A stretch of DNA of 40,880 nucleotides from Streptomyces aurantiacus (GCF_001418335.1 NZ_LIPP01000037.1:1-40880); one strand, 5' to 3'; positions 19,617 through 30,935 are shown, counted from the stretch's first letter. The notes: generated by a model from the letters alone, not told the origin. Numbers and translations are program-made.

Positions 19617-20455
19617 TTCGCGGCCTCCTCTGCGCGGTCTCCGCGGCCGAGCCGCTCCCCGGAACGCTGCTCCAGGGCCTTCAGGTCCTTGAGCGCCTCG
19701 TCCGACACGTCACGGATCTGACCGCGGTCGCGCAGCGTCTTGATGACGGTGAGCTCGGACGGTGTGCCGTCCGGGAGGAGACCGGGGATGTCCACCGCGT
19801 TGTGCCGGGCGTAGACGCCGGGGGCGGGCAGCGGCGGAAGCTGCACGTTCTTCCGTACGCGCTCCTCGGCCATCTCGCGCTGGGTCTTGGCCCGCTCGGT
19901 GCGCTCGCGGTGGGTGAGCACCATGGCGCCGACGGCGGCCGTGATGAGCAGGGCGCCGGTGATCTCGAAGGCGAAGACGTACTTCGTGAAGATGAGGGTC
20001 GCCAGGCCCTCCACGTTGCCGCCGGCGTTCGCCTGGGCCAGGCCGTTGAACTCGTTCAGCGACGCGTTGCCGATGCCCGCGCACAGCAGGATGCCGAAGC
20101 CGAGACCGCACAGGAGGGCCAGCCAGCGCTGGCCCTTGATGGTCTCCGTCAGGGAGTCCGCCGCGGTGACACCGACGAGCATGACCACGAAGAGGAACAG
20201 CATCATGATCGCGCCGGTGTAGACGACGACCTGCACGATGCCCAGGAAGTACGCGCCGTTGGCGAGGTAGAACACCGCCAGGATGATCATGGTTCCGGCG
20301 AGGCAGAGCGCACTGTGCACGGACTTCTTCATGAAGACGGTGCACAGGGCGCCGATCACGGCGACGGTACCGAGGACCCAGAACTGGAAGGCCTCTCCGG
20401 TGGACGTCGAGTAGGCCGCGAGGGAGGTGGAGTGGGCGGCGAGTTGCGCGGTCAT
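19613..20455 (-). CDS. nuoJ: NADH-quinone oxidoreductase subunit J
   Basis: 280 aa membrane subunit of complex I with five transmembrane helices in the first 180 residues. FFV-like [24 protein letters not shown] is the conserved third helix with the pi-bulge that couples quinone reduction to pumping. The C-terminal 100 residues (about 180-280) are a soluble, charged extension ([19 protein letters not shown] ... [17 protein letters not shown]). It roughly doubles the cytoplasmic part compared with the E. coli protein of about 184 aa. Such tails occur in other actinobacterial NuoJ proteins; the role is unknown. The ATG overlaps the nuoI stop by 4 bp, and its own stop overlaps nuoK. Confidence 0.97.
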   Translation of the reverse strand: MTAQLAAHSTSLAAYSTSTGEAFQFWVLGTVAVIGALCTVFMKKSVHSALCLAGTMIILAVFYLANGAYFLGIVQVVVYTGAIMMLFLFVVMLVGVTAADSLTETIKGQRWLALLCGLGFGILLCAGIGNASLNEFNGLAQANAGGNVEGLATLIFTKYVFAFEITGALLITAAVGAMVLTHRERTERAKTQREMAEERVRKNVQLPPLPAPGVYARHNAVDIPGLLPDGTPSELTVIKTLRDRGQIRDVSDEALKDLKALEQRSGERLGRGDRAEEAAK

Positions 20456-21093
20456 CGGCCGATCACCTGTTCCGACGCCGGCTCGCCTTCTCCGAAGGTC
20501 GAGGCGCCCTCCTGCGGGACCTCGCCCTTGGAGTGGGCGACCTGCCGCTCCGTACCCGGCGCGGCCTCGGTGACGAGGCCCCGGTAGTAGTCCTGCTCGT
20601 CCGTGCCCGGGAAGATCGAGTGCGGTGACTCGACCATGCCCTCTTCGAGGCCTGCGAGCAGCTGTTCCTTGGTGTAGATGAGGTTGGCGCGGCTGCTGTC
20701 GGCCAGCTCGAACTCGTTGGTCATCGTGAGCGCGCGCGTGGGGCACGCCTCGATGCACAGGCCGCACAGGATGCAGCGGGCGTAGTTGATCTGGTAGACG
20801 CGGCCGTACCGCTCGCCCGGGGAGTAGCGCTCCTCCTCGGTGTTGTCCGCGCCCTCCACGTAGATGGCGTCCGCGGGACAGGCCCAGGCGCACAGCTCGC
20901 AGCCGATGCACTTCTCCAGGCCGTCCGGATGGCGGTTGAGCTGGTGCCGGCCGTGGAACCGCGGTGCGGTGGTCTTCTGCGCTTCCGGATACTGCTCGGT
21001 CAGCCGCTTCTTGAACATGGCCTTGAAGGTCACGCCGAAGCCTGCGACGGGATTCTGGAAACCGGGTGTGGTCTCCTTCTGCTCATCAGCCAT
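20452..21093 (-). CDS. nuoI: NADH-quinone oxidoreductase subunit I (2[4Fe-4S])
   Basis: 213 aa ferredoxin-like subunit carrying clusters N6a and N6b on the electron path to quinone. Both binding motifs are complete: Cys62, Cys65, Cys68 and Cys72 ([13 protein letters not shown]), and Cys107, Cys110, Cys113 and Cys117 ([13 protein letters not shown]). The N-terminal amphipathic part ([23 protein letters not shown]) contacts NuoH. A Glu/Gly-rich tail of about 30 residues is extra. I chose the ATG at 21093 because AAAGGAGG lies 6 nt upstream; it starts within the end of nuoH (8-bp overlap). A longer in-frame reading to 21162 has no ribosome site. Confidence 0.97.
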   Translation of the reverse strand: MADEQKETTPGFQNPVAGFGVTFKAMFKKRLTEQYPEAQKTTAPRFHGRHQLNRHPDGLEKCIGCELCAWACPADAIYVEGADNTEEERYSPGERYGRVYQINYARCILCGLCIEACPTRALTMTNEFELADSSRANLIYTKEQLLAGLEEGMVESPHSIFPGTDEQDYYRGLVTEAAPGTERQVAHSKGEVPQEGASTFGEGEPASEQVIGR

Positions 21094-22474
21094 CGGACGC
21101 CTCCTTTCCGTCACGAGGTCCATCGGATCCGTCACTGGCAGTATCGGGTCCACCACTGACAATCAGCTCCCGCTCCCGGCGCGGGCGGCGCCGGGGCACC
21201 GGCGGCAGCTCCTGACCCGGCAGTGGCGGTACGGGATATCCGCCCGCCATCGGGTCGAAGGCGACGGGTTCGGGCGGTGGCTCCTTGGCGGCCTTCCGGT
21301 CGCGGAACATGTCGGCGATGAAGGAGAGCAACAGCAGGACAAGGACCGCGGCGCCCACGTACAGGGCGATGTCGGCGAAGTCGTAGTTCTCGTTCCTGAG
21401 GGTCCGGACCGTCGCGACGAGCATCAGCCAGACCACGGAGACCGGGATCAGGACCTTCCAGCCGAGCTTCATCAGCTGGTCGTAGCGGACGCGGGGCAGC
21501 GTGCCGCGCAGCCAGATGAAGAAGAACAGCAGCAGCTGCACCTTGATGACGAACCAGAGCATCGGCCACCAGCCGTGGTTGGCGCCCTCCCAGAAGGTGC
21601 TGACCGGCCAGGGGGCCCGCCAGCCGCCCAGGAAGAGCGTCACGGAGACCGCCGAGACGGTCACCATGTTCACGTACTCGGCGAGCATGAACAGCGCGAA
21701 CTTGATGGACGAGTACTCGGTGTTGAAGCCGCCGACCAGGTCGCCCTCGGACTCCGGCATGTCGAACGGGGCGCGGTTGGTCTCGCCGATCATCGTCACG
21801 ATGTAGATCAGGAACGACACCGGCAGCAGGACGATGTACCAGCGGTCGTGCTGCTGCGCGACGATCTCCGAGGTCGACATCGAGCCGGAGTACAGGAACA
21901 CCGACGCGAACGCGGCGCCCATGGCGATCTCGTACGAGATCATCTGCGCGCACGAGCGCAGGCCGCCGAGCAGCGGATACGTCGACCCGGAGGACCAGCC
22001 CGCGAGGACGATGCCGTAGATGCCCACCGAGGCGACCGCGAGGATGAAGAGCATCGCGATCGGCAGGTCGGTGAGCTGCATCGTGGTGCGCTGGCCGAAG
22101 ATCGAGATCTGGTTGTCGGGCGGTCCGAAGGGGATCACGGCGATCGCCATGAAGGCCGGGATCGCCGCGACGATCGGCGCGAGGACGTAGACGACCTTGT
22201 CCGCGCGCTTGACGATCAGGTCTTCCTTGAGCATCAGCTTCACGCCGTCGGCGAGCGACTGGAGCATGCCCCAGGGGCCGTGCCGGTTGGGGCCGATGCG
22301 CAGCTGCATCCAGGCGACGACCTTGCGCTCCCACACGATGGAGAAGAGCACGGTGATCATCAGGAAGGCGAAGCAGAAGACCGCCTTGATGACGACCAGC
22401 CACCAGACGTCGCGGCCGAACATGGTGAGGTCCTCCGCGGCCAGGTACGCCGGCGCGGCGAGGTTTCCGGTCAT
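21086..22474 (-). CDS. nuoH: NADH-quinone oxidoreductase subunit H
   Basis: 462 aa membrane subunit at the arm junction, forming most of the quinone chamber with NuoB and NuoD. Eight to nine helices. Hallmarks are [32 protein letters not shown], the acidic loop [31 protein letters not shown], and [24 protein letters not shown]. The C-terminal 60 or so residues (after [15 protein letters not shown]) are a hydrophilic Pro/Arg/Gly/Asp-rich extension absent from the E. coli protein (325 aa). The start ATG overlaps the nuoG stop by 4 bp. Confidence 0.97.
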   Translation of the reverse strand: MTGNLAAPAYLAAEDLTMFGRDVWWLVVIKAVFCFAFLMITVLFSIVWERKVVAWMQLRIGPNRHGPWGMLQSLADGVKLMLKEDLIVKRADKVVYVLAPIVAAIPAFMAIAVIPFGPPDNQISIFGQRTTMQLTDLPIAMLFILAVASVGIYGIVLAGWSSGSTYPLLGGLRSCAQMISYEIAMGAAFASVFLYSGSMSTSEIVAQQHDRWYIVLLPVSFLIYIVTMIGETNRAPFDMPESEGDLVGGFNTEYSSIKFALFMLAEYVNMVTVSAVSVTLFLGGWRAPWPVSTFWEGANHGWWPMLWFVIKVQLLLFFFIWLRGTLPRVRYDQLMKLGWKVLIPVSVVWLMLVATVRTLRNENYDFADIALYVGAAVLVLLLLSFIADMFRDRKAAKEPPPEPVAFDPMAGGYPVPPLPGQELPPVPRRRPRRERELIVSGGPDTASDGSDGPRDGKEASDG

Positions 22475-24975
22475 GCCTCCACCTCCTGGGGAGCCTCGTC
22501 GGCGAGCGTCGCCGGTCCGATGCGGACGAGTGCGCCGGGCAGCGCGCCCGTGTCCGAGGCGACGCCCTGACCGGCGGAGTTCAGCGGGAGCCAGACCACC
22601 CGGTCGGGCATCCGCGTGATCCGCAGCGGGAGTTCGAGCACTCCGGCGGGCCCTGTCACGGCCAGCGTGTCGCCGTCCTTGACGCCCGCCTCGGCGGCCG
22701 TGGCGGCCGACACGCGCGCGTGGGCGGCGTGCCGGGTGCCGGCGAGCGCCTCGTCGCCCTCCTGGAGGCGGCCCCGGTCGAGCAGCAGCCGGTGTCCGGC
22801 GAGCACGGCCTCCCCCGCGGCGGGCCGCGGCGCCGTGGCCGCGGTCTCCAGGGGTTCGGTGGCCCGCGGCCCGTCCCAGGCGCCGAGCCGGTCCAGCTCC
22901 CCGCGCGCGGTGCGCAGGTCGGGCAGTCCCAGGTGTACGTCCATGGCGTCGGCCAGCATCTGCAGGACGCGCGCGTCGGTGGGCGCCACCCGGCGGGTCA
23001 TCTGGTCGGGCTTGAGAGCGGCCTCGAAGAGACGCGCCCGGCCTTCCCAGTTGAGGAAGGTGCCCGCCTTCTCGGCGACCGCGGCGACCGGCAGGACGAC
23101 GTCCGCGTGCTCGGTGACCTCACTGGGACGCAGTTCGAGGGACACCAGGAAGCCCACACCGTGGAGGGCCGCACGCGCGCGTGCCGGGTCGGGAAGGTCG
23201 GCGACCTCGACGCCCGCCACGACGAGCGCGGAGAGTTCGCCGGTGGCGGCGGCCTCGACCATCTGTCCGGTGTCGCGGCCGTGGCGGTGCGGGAGTGCGG
23301 CGATCTTCCAGGCCGCGGCGACCTCGTCCCGCGCGCGCGGGTCGGTGGCCGGGCGTCCGCCGGGCAGCAGCGAGGGCAGCGCGCCCGCCTCGATCGCGCC
23401 GCGCTCCCCGGCCCGGCGCGGGATCCACACCAGCTGGGCGCCGGTCGCGGAGGCGGCCCGTACGGCGGCGGTGAGGCCGCCCGCCACGGACGCCAGCCGT
23501 TCACCGACGACGATCACGGCACCCTCGGTGCGCAGCGCCTCGGCGGCCTTGGCCCCGTCGCCGTCCAGGCCGACTCCGGAGGCGAGCGCGTCCAGCCACT
23601 CGGTCTCGGTGCCGGGAGCGGCCGACAGGAGCGTGCCGCCCGCCTTCTCCAGGCCGCGCGTCGCGTGCGTGGCCAGCGAGAAGCTCCGCTGTCCGTGTCC
23701 GCGCCATGCCTTGCGCAGCCGCAGGAAGACACCGGGTGCCTCCTCCTCGGACTCGAACCCGGCGAGCAGGACCGCGGGGGCCTTCTCCAGTGCGGTGTAC
23801 GTGATGCCGCTGCCGTCGAGGTCCCGGCCCCGCCCTGCGACGCGGGCGGCCAGGAAGTCGGCCTCCTCGGCGCTGTGCACGCGCGCGCGGAAGTCGATGT
23901 CGTTCGTGTCGAGGGCCACGCGCGCGAACTTGCTGTAGGCGTAGGCGTCCTCGACGGTCAGCCGGCCGCCGGTGAGGACGCCGGTCCGGGAGCGGGCCGC
24001 CAGGAGTCCCTGGGCCGCCGCTTCCAGTGCCTCGGGCCACGAGGCGGGCTCCAGCTCACCGGACGCGCCGCGCACCAGAGGCGTCGTCAGCCGGTCGCGC
24101 TGCTGCGCGTACCGGAAGCCGAAGCGCCCCTTGTCGCACAGCCACTCCTCGTTGACCTCGGGGTCGTTGGCCGCGAGGCGCCGCATGACCTTGCCGCGCC
24201 GGTGGTCGGTGCGGGTCGCGCAGCCGCCGGCGCAGTGCTCGCACACCGAGGGCGACGAGACGAGGTCGAAGGGCCGCGAGCGGAAGCGGTACGCCGCCGA
24301 GGTCAGCGCGCCGACCGGGCAGATCTGGATGGTGTTCCCGGAGAAGTACGACTCGAAGGGGTCGCCCTCGCCGGTGCCGACCTGCTGGAGGGCGCCCCGC
24401 TCGATCAGTTCGATCATCGGGTCGCCCGCGACCTGGTTGGAGAACCGGGTGCAGCGGGCGCACAGTACGCACCGCTCACGGTCGAGCAGCACCTGGGTGG
24501 AGATCCCGACGGGCTTCTCGTACGTCCGCTTCTTGCCCTCGAAGCGGGACTCGGAGTGGCCGTGCGACATGGCCTGGTTCTGCAGCGGGCACTCGCCGCC
24601 TTTGTCGCAGACGGGGCAGTCCAGCGGGTGGTTGATGAGCAGGAGCTCCATCACACCCTTCTGGGCCTTCTCGGCGACGGGAGAGGTGAGGTGGGTCTTG
24701 ACGACCATCCCGTCCGTGCAGGTGATCGTGCAGGACGCCATGGGCTTGCGCTGGCCCTCGACCTCAACAATGCACTGGCGGCAGGCGCCGGCCGGGTCGA
24801 GGAGGGGGTGGTCGCAGAACCGGGGGATCTCGATGCCGAGCTGTTCGGCGGCGCGGATGACCAGGGTGCCCTTGGGCACGCTGAGCTCGACGCCGTCGAT
24901 GGTCAGCGAGACGAGATCTTCCGGCGGGACCGCCGCCTCCCCGCCCCCGGAGGGAGCGCTCGTGGTCACGGTCAT
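22471..24975 (-). CDS. nuoG: NADH-quinone oxidoreductase subunit G
   Basis: 834 aa iron-sulfur subunit of the NADH-oxidising module. Ligands can be read directly: [2Fe-2S] N1b at Cys54, Cys65, Cys68 and Cys82; [4Fe-4S] N5 at His116, Cys120, Cys123 and Cys129; N4 at Cys169, Cys172, Cys175 and Cys219. The off-path N7 cluster is also present at Cys245, Cys248, Cys252 and Cys280, which only some bacteria retain. From about 290 on, the molybdopterin-oxidoreductase-like domain follows in degenerate form (no cofactor needed), rich in Ala, Gly and Arg. The C-terminal beta-barrel domain has [20 protein letters not shown]. Translational coupling: ATGA overlaps with both nuoF and nuoH. Confidence 0.97.
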   Translation of the reverse strand: MTVTTSAPSGGGEAAVPPEDLVSLTIDGVELSVPKGTLVIRAAEQLGIEIPRFCDHPLLDPAGACRQCIVEVEGQRKPMASCTITCTDGMVVKTHLTSPVAEKAQKGVMELLLINHPLDCPVCDKGGECPLQNQAMSHGHSESRFEGKKRTYEKPVGISTQVLLDRERCVLCARCTRFSNQVAGDPMIELIERGALQQVGTGEGDPFESYFSGNTIQICPVGALTSAAYRFRSRPFDLVSSPSVCEHCAGGCATRTDHRRGKVMRRLAANDPEVNEEWLCDKGRFGFRYAQQRDRLTTPLVRGASGELEPASWPEALEAAAQGLLAARSRTGVLTGGRLTVEDAYAYSKFARVALDTNDIDFRARVHSAEEADFLAARVAGRGRDLDGSGITYTALEKAPAVLLAGFESEEEAPGVFLRLRKAWRGHGQRSFSLATHATRGLEKAGGTLLSAAPGTETEWLDALASGVGLDGDGAKAAEALRTEGAVIVVGERLASVAGGLTAAVRAASATGAQLVWIPRRAGERGAIEAGALPSLLPGGRPATDPRARDEVAAAWKIAALPHRHGRDTGQMVEAAATGELSALVVAGVEVADLPDPARARAALHGVGFLVSLELRPSEVTEHADVVLPVAAVAEKAGTFLNWEGRARLFEAALKPDQMTRRVAPTDARVLQMLADAMDVHLGLPDLRTARGELDRLGAWDGPRATEPLETAATAPRPAAGEAVLAGHRLLLDRGRLQEGDEALAGTRHAAHARVSAATAAEAGVKDGDTLAVTGPAGVLELPLRITRMPDRVVWLPLNSAGQGVASDTGALPGALVRIGPATLADEAPQEVEA

Positions 24976-26357
24976 GCGTTCACCTCCGTGTGCTTGTCCT
25001 GGTCGGCCCAGACCGTCGACCTGGCGGGGTCGAAGGGGCAGCCGCGGCCCGTGATGTGCTCCTCGTACTCCTCGCGGAAGTACTTGAGGGAGGAGAAGAT
25101 CGGCGAGGCGGCGCCGTCGCCCAGCGCGCAGAAGGACTTGCCGTTGATGTTGTCGGCGATGTCGTTCAGCTTGTCGAGGTCGGACATGACGCCCTTGCCG
25201 GCCTCGATGTCGCGCAGCAACTGCACGAGCCAGTACGTGCCCTCGCGGCAGGGCGTGCACTTGCCGCAGGACTCGTGGGCGTAGAACTCGGTCCACCGCG
25301 TGACGGCCCGCACGACACAGGTCGTCTCGTCGAAGCACTGGAGTGCTTTCGTGCCGAGCATGGAACCTGCGGCGCCCACTCCTTCGTAGTCAAGAGGGAC
25401 GTCGAGGTGTTCGTCGGTGAACATCGGGGTCGAGGAGCCGCCCGGCGTCCAGAACTTGAGGCGGTGTCCGGCCCGGATGCCACCGCTCATGTCGAGGAGC
25501 TGACGGAGCGTGATGCCGAGCGGGGCCTCGTACTGGCCGGGGCTGGTGACATGGCCGCTGAGCGAGTAGAGCGTGAAGCCGGCGGACTTCTCGCTCCCCA
25601 TCGAGCGGAACCATTCTTTGCCCTTGTGGAGAATCGCGGGAACTGACGCGATGGACTCGACGTTATTCACAACAGTCGGACACGCATAGAGGCCCGCGAC
25701 CGCAGGGAAAGGGGGACGAAGTCGCGGCTGTCCACGGCGGCCTTCGAGCGAGTCGAGCAGTGCGGTCTCCTCACCACAGATGTACGCGCCCGCGCCCGCG
25801 TGCACGGTGAGCTGGAGATCGAGTCCGCTGCCGAGAATGTTCTCGCCCAGGTAGCCCGCCGCGTGAGCCTCGCGTACGGCCTCGTGCAACCGTCGCAGCA
25901 CGGGGACGACTTCACCACGCAGGTAGATGAAGGCATGCGACGACCGGATCGCGTAACAGGCAATGACGATGCCCTCAATGAGGCTGTGCGGGTTCGCGAA
26001 GAGAAGCGGGATGTCCTTACAGGTCCCCGGCTCCGATTCGTCGGCGTTGACAACTAGATAGTGCGGCTTTCCATCACCCTGGGGAATGAACTGCCACTTC
26101 ATTCCGGTGGGGAATCCCGCGCCGCCGCGCCCGCGCAGACCGGAGTCCTTCACGTACGCGATGAGGTCGTCCGGCGACATGGCGAGCGCCTTGCGCAGGC
26201 CCTCGTATCCGTCGTGCCTGCGGTACGTGTCCAGCGTCCAGGACTCGTCCTCGTCCCAGAACGCCGACAGCACCGGTGTGAGCAGCTTCTCGGGACTGTT
26301 CTCCGAGCCGGTCCCCGGCTGGGAGGCGCCCCCGTATTGAGTGGACAAGGTACTCAC
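24972..26357 (-). CDS. nuoF: NADH-quinone oxidoreductase subunit F (NADH/FMN binding)
   Basis: 461 aa flavoprotein that takes hydride from [14 protein letters not shown] (76-85) is the NADH/FMN glycine loop, [20 protein letters not shown] contributes to FMN binding, and Cys364, Cys367, Cys370 (SCGKCTPC) and Cys410 hold cluster N3. The GTG start overlaps the nuoE stop by 4 bp. Odd point: codon use is patchy. Between about 25610 and 26100, and again near 25340-25400, many codons end in A or T (CTA, GTT, ATT, GAT, GGA, CGA, TAT, AAT), while the rest of the gene and its neighbours almost always use G or C. The protein itself looks normal. Confidence 0.97.
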   Translation of the reverse strand: MSTLSTQYGGASQPGTGSENSPEKLLTPVLSAFWDEDESWTLDTYRRHDGYEGLRKALAMSPDDLIAYVKDSGLRGRGGAGFPTGMKWQFIPQGDGKPHYLVVNADESEPGTCKDIPLLFANPHSLIEGIVIACYAIRSSHAFIYLRGEVVPVLRRLHEAVREAHAAGYLGENILGSGLDLQLTVHAGAGAYICGEETALLDSLEGRRGQPRLRPPFPAVAGLYACPTVVNNVESIASVPAILHKGKEWFRSMGSEKSAGFTLYSLSGHVTSPGQYEAPLGITLRQLLDMSGGIRAGHRLKFWTPGGSSTPMFTDEHLDVPLDYEGVGAAGSMLGTKALQCFDETTCVVRAVTRWTEFYAHESCGKCTPCREGTYWLVQLLRDIEAGKGVMSDLDKLNDIADNINGKSFCALGDGAASPIFSSLKYFREEYEEHITGRGCPFDPARSTVWADQDKHTEVNA

Positions 26358-27217
26358 TCCCCCTCCTCGGCGGCGGGCCCGGCCGGGTGGTCCGGGTCGG
26401 AGGCCGCGGTGTCCTGCGGCGCGTCGTGCGAACTGAGGTGCTCGGCCGGTGACGGGTCGTGCGGCGCCCCGTCCCGGGGAGCGGGAGCTCCGGACCCGCG
26501 CGGGTGCACCACGCGCGCGGGAGCCGACTCCCCCTTGGCCAGCCGCAGGCCGATCAGCGAGGCGTGGCCGGCGCCGCCGCTCGCCTCGACCGCGCCGGGG
26601 CGCTCGTCGGGGAAGCCCGCCAGGATGCGGGCGGTGTCCTTGAACGTGCACAGGGGCGCACCGCGGGTCGGCTCGACCTGGGTACCCGCGCGCAGGTCGT
26701 CGACGAGGCTCTTGGCGCTCTGCACGGTCTGGTTGTCGAAGAACTCCCAGTTGACCATCACGACCGGCGCGAAGTCGCAGGCCGCGTTGCACTCGATGTG
26801 CTCCAGGGTGACCTTGCCGTCGCCGGTGGTCTCGCCGTTGCCGACGCCCAGGTGCTCCTGGAGGGCGGAGAAGATCGCGTCGCCGCCCATGACCGCGCAC
26901 AGCGTGTTGGTGCAGACGCCCACCTGGTAGTCGCCGCTCGGCTTGCGGCGGTACATGGAGTAGAAGGTGGCGACCGCGGTCACCTCGGCCGTGGTGAGGT
27001 CGAGCATCTCCGCGCAGAACCGCTGTCCCGTGCGCGTGACATGGCCCTCCTCCGCCTGCACGAGGTGCAGCAGCGGCAGGAGGGCGGACCGGGAGTCCGG
27101 GTAGCGGGCGATGATCTCGCGCGCGTCGGCCTCCAGCCGGGCTCGTACGTCGTCCGGGTAGCTGGGCGCGGGCAGTTGGGGCATGCCCAGGCTGACGCCC
27201 TCGGGGGTGGTGGTCAC
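26354..27217 (-). CDS. nuoE: NADH-quinone oxidoreductase subunit E ([2Fe-2S])
   Basis: 287 aa thioredoxin-like subunit with cluster N1a. Ligands are Cys102, Cys107, Cys143 and Cys147 (VCTNTLC and CNAAC). A helical bundle precedes it ([23 protein letters not shown]). The family core ends near residue 205. The remaining 80 residues are a disordered Pro/Ala/Asp/His-rich tail ([20 protein letters not shown] ...), which makes this protein much longer than the E. coli one (166 aa). The GTG start at 27217 overlaps the nuoD stop by 4 bp; an internal ATG 11 codons downstream is an alternative. Confidence 0.96.
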   Translation of the reverse strand: MTTTPEGVSLGMPQLPAPSYPDDVRARLEADAREIIARYPDSRSALLPLLHLVQAEEGHVTRTGQRFCAEMLDLTTAEVTAVATFYSMYRRKPSGDYQVGVCTNTLCAVMGGDAIFSALQEHLGVGNGETTGDGKVTLEHIECNAACDFAPVVMVNWEFFDNQTVQSAKSLVDDLRAGTQVEPTRGAPLCTFKDTARILAGFPDERPGAVEASGGAGHASLIGLRLAKGESAPARVVHPRGSGAPAPRDGAPHDPSPAEHLSSHDAPQDTAASDPDHPAGPAAEEGE

Positions 27218-28530
27218 CGGTCGACGCCTCCCATCACGGGGTCGATGGACGCGACGGCGACGATGACGTCGGCGACCTGGCCGCCCTCGCACATCGCCGC
27301 CATGGCCTGCAGGTTGGTGAAGGACGGGTCCCGGTAGTGGACCCGGTAGGGGCGGGTGCCTCCGTCGGACACGACGTGCACCCCCAGTTCCCCCTTGGGT
27401 GACTCGACGGCCGCGTACGCCTGTCCCGGCGGGACGCGGAAGCCCTCGGTCACCAGCTTGAAGTGGTGGATCAGGGCCTCCATGGAGGTGCCCATGATCT
27501 TCTTGATGTGGTCGAGCGAGTTGCCGAGGCCGTCGGGGCCGAGCGCGAGCTGGGCGGGCCAGGCGATCTTCTTGTCGGTGACCATGACCGGGCCGGGCTG
27601 CAGCCGGTCCAGGCACTGCTCGACGATCGCGAGCGACTGGCGCATCTCTTCGAGCCGGATGAGGAAGCGTCCGTACGCGTCGGCGGTGTCGGTGGTCGGG
27701 ACGTCGAAGTCGTACGTCTCGTAGCCGCAGTACGGCTGGGCCTTGCGCAGGTCGTGCGGGAGCCCGGCGGACCGCAGGATCGGCCCCGTGGCTCCCAGCG
27801 CCATGGAGCCGGCCAGGTCGAGATGGCCGACGCCCTGCATACGGGCCTTGAAGATGGGGTTCCCGGTGGCGAGCTTGTCGTACTCGGGAAGGTTCTTGCG
27901 CATCTTCTTCACGAACTCGCGGATGTGGTCCACCGCGCCCGGGGGCAGGTCCTGGGCGAGGCCGCCGGGCCGGATGAACGCGTGGTTCATGCGCAGTCCG
28001 GTGATCAGCTCGTAGATGTCGAGGATCAGTTCACGATCGCGGAAGCCGTAGATCATGATCGTGGTGGCGCCGAGTTCCATGCCGCCGGTGGCGATGCACA
28101 CCAGGTGCGAGGAGAGCCGGTTCAGCTCCATCAGGAGCACCCGGATGATCGTCGCGCGGTCCGGGATCTGGTCCTCGATGCCGAGGAGCTTCTCGACGGC
28201 GAGACAGTACGCGGCCTCGTTGAAGAAGGACGTCAGGTAGTCCATGCGCGTCACGAAGGTGGTGCCCTGGGTCCACGTGCGGTACTCAAGGTTCTTCTCG
28301 ATGCCGGTGTGCAGGTAGCCGATGCCGCAGCGGGCCTCGGTGACCGTCTCGCCGTCGATTTCGAGGATGAGCCGGAGCACGCCGTGGGTGGAGGGGTGCT
28401 GGGGGCCCATGTTGACGACGATGCGCTCGTCGTCGGCCTTGGCCGCGGTCTGGACGACCTCGTCCCAGTCGCCACCGCTGACCGTGTAGACGGTGCCCTC
28501 GGTGGTTTCCCGGGCGGATGCGTGAGTCAT
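27214..28530 (-). CDS. nuoD: NADH-quinone oxidoreductase subunit D (49-kDa)
   Basis: 438 aa hydrogenase-like subunit that forms the quinone headgroup site with NuoB. Conserved [14 protein letters not shown] (41-54) carries His45 and His49, and Tyr98 ([14 protein letters not shown]) matches the quinone-binding tyrosine of other complexes. The C-terminal [25 protein letters not shown] is complete. NuoC and NuoD are separate genes here, unlike the fused E. coli NuoCD. GGAGG lies 5 nt before the ATG. A 55-bp spacer separates it from nuoC, the second largest gap in the operon after nuoA-nuoB; this is the point where an internal promoter could sit, but I see none clearly. Confidence 0.97.
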   Translation of the reverse strand: MTHASARETTEGTVYTVSGGDWDEVVQTAAKADDERIVVNMGPQHPSTHGVLRLILEIDGETVTEARCGIGYLHTGIEKNLEYRTWTQGTTFVTRMDYLTSFFNEAAYCLAVEKLLGIEDQIPDRATIIRVLLMELNRLSSHLVCIATGGMELGATTIMIYGFRDRELILDIYELITGLRMNHAFIRPGGLAQDLPPGAVDHIREFVKKMRKNLPEYDKLATGNPIFKARMQGVGHLDLAGSMALGATGPILRSAGLPHDLRKAQPYCGYETYDFDVPTTDTADAYGRFLIRLEEMRQSLAIVEQCLDRLQPGPVMVTDKKIAWPAQLALGPDGLGNSLDHIKKIMGTSMEALIHHFKLVTEGFRVPPGQAYAAVESPKGELGVHVVSDGGTRPYRVHYRDPSFTNLQAMAAMCEGGQVADVIVAVASIDPVMGGVDR

Positions 28531-28585
28531 TACAGCCTCCCGGAGGGAGTCGTTGAGGGGCGGTGGTCGGGTGACGGGCGGGCGC

Positions 28586-29340
28586 TCATGAGTAGGACCT
28601 CCGCTGGTCCGGAGCCGGGATCTGGGCGCCCTTGTACTCGACGGCGATGCCGCCGAGGGGATAGTCCTTGCGCTGCGGAAAGCCCTGCCAGTCGTCCGGC
28701 ATCATGATCCGCGTCAGCGCCGGGTGACCTTCGAAGACGATGCCGAAGAAGTCGTACGTCTCGCGCTCGTGCCAGTCGTTCGTCGGATAGACCGAGACCA
28801 GGGACGGGACGCGCGGGTCGCTGTCCGGGGCGCTGACTTCGAGGCGGATCAGCCGGTTGTGGGTGATCGAGCGCAGGTGGTAGACGGCGTGCAGCTCGCG
28901 TCCCTTGTCCTGCGGGTAGTGGACTCCGCTGACTCCGGTGCAGAGCTCGAAGCGCAGGGCCGGGTCGTCGCGCAGGGTCCGGGCGACGCGGAGCAGGTGC
29001 TCGCGGTCGATGTGGAAGGTGATCTCGTCGCGGTCGACGATCGTCTTCTCGATCGCGTTCTCCGGGACCAGGCCCTGTTCCTCCAAGGCGCCTTCGAGTT
29101 CGTCGGCGACCTCGTCGAACCAGCCGCCGTACGGGCGGGCGGCCGGCCCCGGGAGGCGGATCGAGCGGACCAGGCCGCCGTATCCGGAGGTGTCCCCGCC
29201 GTTGTTGGCGCCGAACATGCCGCGCTGGACCCGGATCTCCTCCCCGCCGTCACCGCGCCGGCCCGGGAGGTTGGAGGCGCCGAGGTCCTTCTCGGGGTTG
29301 GTGCCGTTCGTGCCGTTGCCGTTCGTGCCGTTCGCGTCGC

Positions 29341-29344
<4 letters not shown>
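28586..29344 (-). CDS. nuoC: NADH-quinone oxidoreductase subunit C (30-kDa)
   Basis: 252 aa structural subunit of the peripheral arm, contacting NuoD. The family domain is clear from about residue 70 ([13 protein letters not shown]) through the signature [38 protein letters not shown], with the 30-kDa motif ERETYDFFG. The first 20 residues are an Asn/Gly/Thr low-complexity run (NGTNGNGTNGTN) encoded by short GC repeats, and another flexible stretch lies before residue 60. The GTG start at 29344 overlaps the nuoB stop by 4 bp. Confidence 0.97.
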
Positions 29345-29895
<551 letters not shown>

Positions 29896-29919
29896 GCTCA
29901 ATGGCTCCTCTGTCCCCTG

Positions 29920-29978
29920 TACGGGGCTCAGTCCTTTGCGGGGTTCAGTCCCATGCGGGCTTCAGTCCCATTCCAGGC
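29920..29978. repeat. About 17-bp repeat, three copies, at the 3' end of nuoA
   Basis: GGGCTTCAGTCCCAT, GGGGTTCAGTCCCAT and GGGGCTCAGTCCTTT follow one another at about 17-bp spacing. The copy nearest nuoA holds its stop codon (29962-29964), and the other two repeat a TGA in the same relative position in the nuoA-nuoB spacer. Confidence 0.7.
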
Positions 29979-30321
29979 CGCCGCGTCGCCACACGTACGC
30001 GTAGGCGACGAAGACGGTGAGCACGAAGAGCAGCATCTCCACGAGCCCGAAGACCCCGAGCGAGTCGAAAGTGACGGCCCAGGGATAGAGGAAGACGATC
30101 TCGATATCGAAAATGATGAAGAGCATCGCCGTCAGGTAGTACTTGATGGGGAACCGCCCGCCGCCCGCCGGCGTGGGGGTCGGCTCGATTCCACACTCGT
30201 AGGCTTCGAGCTTGGCCCGGTTGTATCGCTTTGGACCGATAAGCGTGGCCATGACCACGGAGAAGATCGCAAAGCCTGCCCCGAGGGCTCCCAGCACGAG
30301 GATGGGCGCATACGCGTTCAC
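29962..30321 (-). CDS. nuoA: NADH-quinone oxidoreductase subunit A
   Basis: 119 aa membrane subunit with three transmembrane helices at the arm junction. The conserved cytoplasmic loop is AKLEAYECGIEPTPTPAGGGRFPIKYYL, with the key Cys of the ECG motif, and the second helix has the family's acidic FIIFDIEIVFLYPWAV. First gene of the operon. The start is GTG with GAGGAG immediately upstream. The transcript leader is about 120 nt or less if the promoter overlaps the Rex-type site at 30447-30464. Confidence 0.97.
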   Translation of the reverse strand: MNAYAPILVLGALGAGFAIFSVVMATLIGPKRYNRAKLEAYECGIEPTPTPAGGGRFPIKYYLTAMLFIIFDIEIVFLYPWAVTFDSLGVFGLVEMLLFVLTVFVAYAYVWRRGGLEWD

Positions 30322-30446
30322 CGCTCCTCGCTCCTCTCAGTCGGCATTGACTGCTGGCGGTTGCATCAGGCGTCACGCCTGCCCCACGAACCCCACGGAC
30401 CTCGTGAGGCGCCCGAACCCGGTGCGGCTCCACCAAGATCGCGAAC

Positions 30447-30464
30447 ATGTGAAGCAGGTCACAA
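30447..30464. promoter_or_regulatory. Rex operator (redox-responsive) of the nuo operon
   Basis: ATGTGAAGCAGGTCACAA contains TGTGA-N6-TCACA, the core of the Rex operator. It lies 126 bp upstream of the nuoA start. On the minus strand a TTGTGA inside it could serve as a -35, so bound Rex would block the promoter. Known biology: in S. coelicolor Rex senses NADH/NAD+ and represses nuoA-N when NADH is low. That fits this site; the rex gene is not in the window. Confidence 0.75.
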
Positions 30465-30807
30465 GCCCAACTGCCCCGCATCCTATGCCTGTGGGTCTGT
30501 GATCTGCGACACGGGGTGCGACAACGCCTTTGTGATCTCCACCACCCGGCAGCGGATCATGAAGTCGGAGGAGTGTCGATCTTCGTACGAGAAGCGCCCG
30601 AGTGATCACCAGAAGTGACATTTTCACCCGTCGCCGCTGGTCCACGCCTTGGCGCACTATCAAGGGAGGCGAAGTCAAGGCAAATTGGTGCTGGACGAGG
30701 GCGCTTGATAGGGGAACTCGTTCACACTTCGGGGGCGTTGGGATGCCCGTTGTGGACGGCTCGGGCGCGTGCGTTCGTTCACGAGCGGAGGACGGCACCG
30801 GGGCGGG

Positions 30808-30935
30808 TCCGAGCCGAGTCCGAGCCGAGTCCCGGTCAGCTCCGAAATCGGGTCCGAATCGGGTCCACGCCGAGCCCGGGTCCGAGTCGGGTTCGGGTTG
30901 AGTCGGGGTCGATTCCGGGTCGAGTCCGAATCAGG
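30808..30935. repeat. Degenerate 11-bp repeats
   Basis: TCCGAGCCGAG occurs twice in a row (30808-30829), followed by diverged units such as ATCGGGTCCGA, GGGTCCGAGTC and GGGTCGAGTCC. The common core is GGGTCCGAR. It is noncoding by context. The array separates the nuo control region from the NlpC/P60 control region. Confidence 0.7.

Noticed and set aside
25610..26100. Frameshift or pseudogene in nuoF suggested by odd codon use
   Set aside because: The frame is continuous, and all FMN, NADH and cluster residues are present; only synonymous usage is unusual.
30373..30798. 141-codon minus-strand open frame upstream of nuoA
   Set aside because: It runs across the Rex operator, has no ribosome site and shows no domain; regulatory DNA is the simpler reading.
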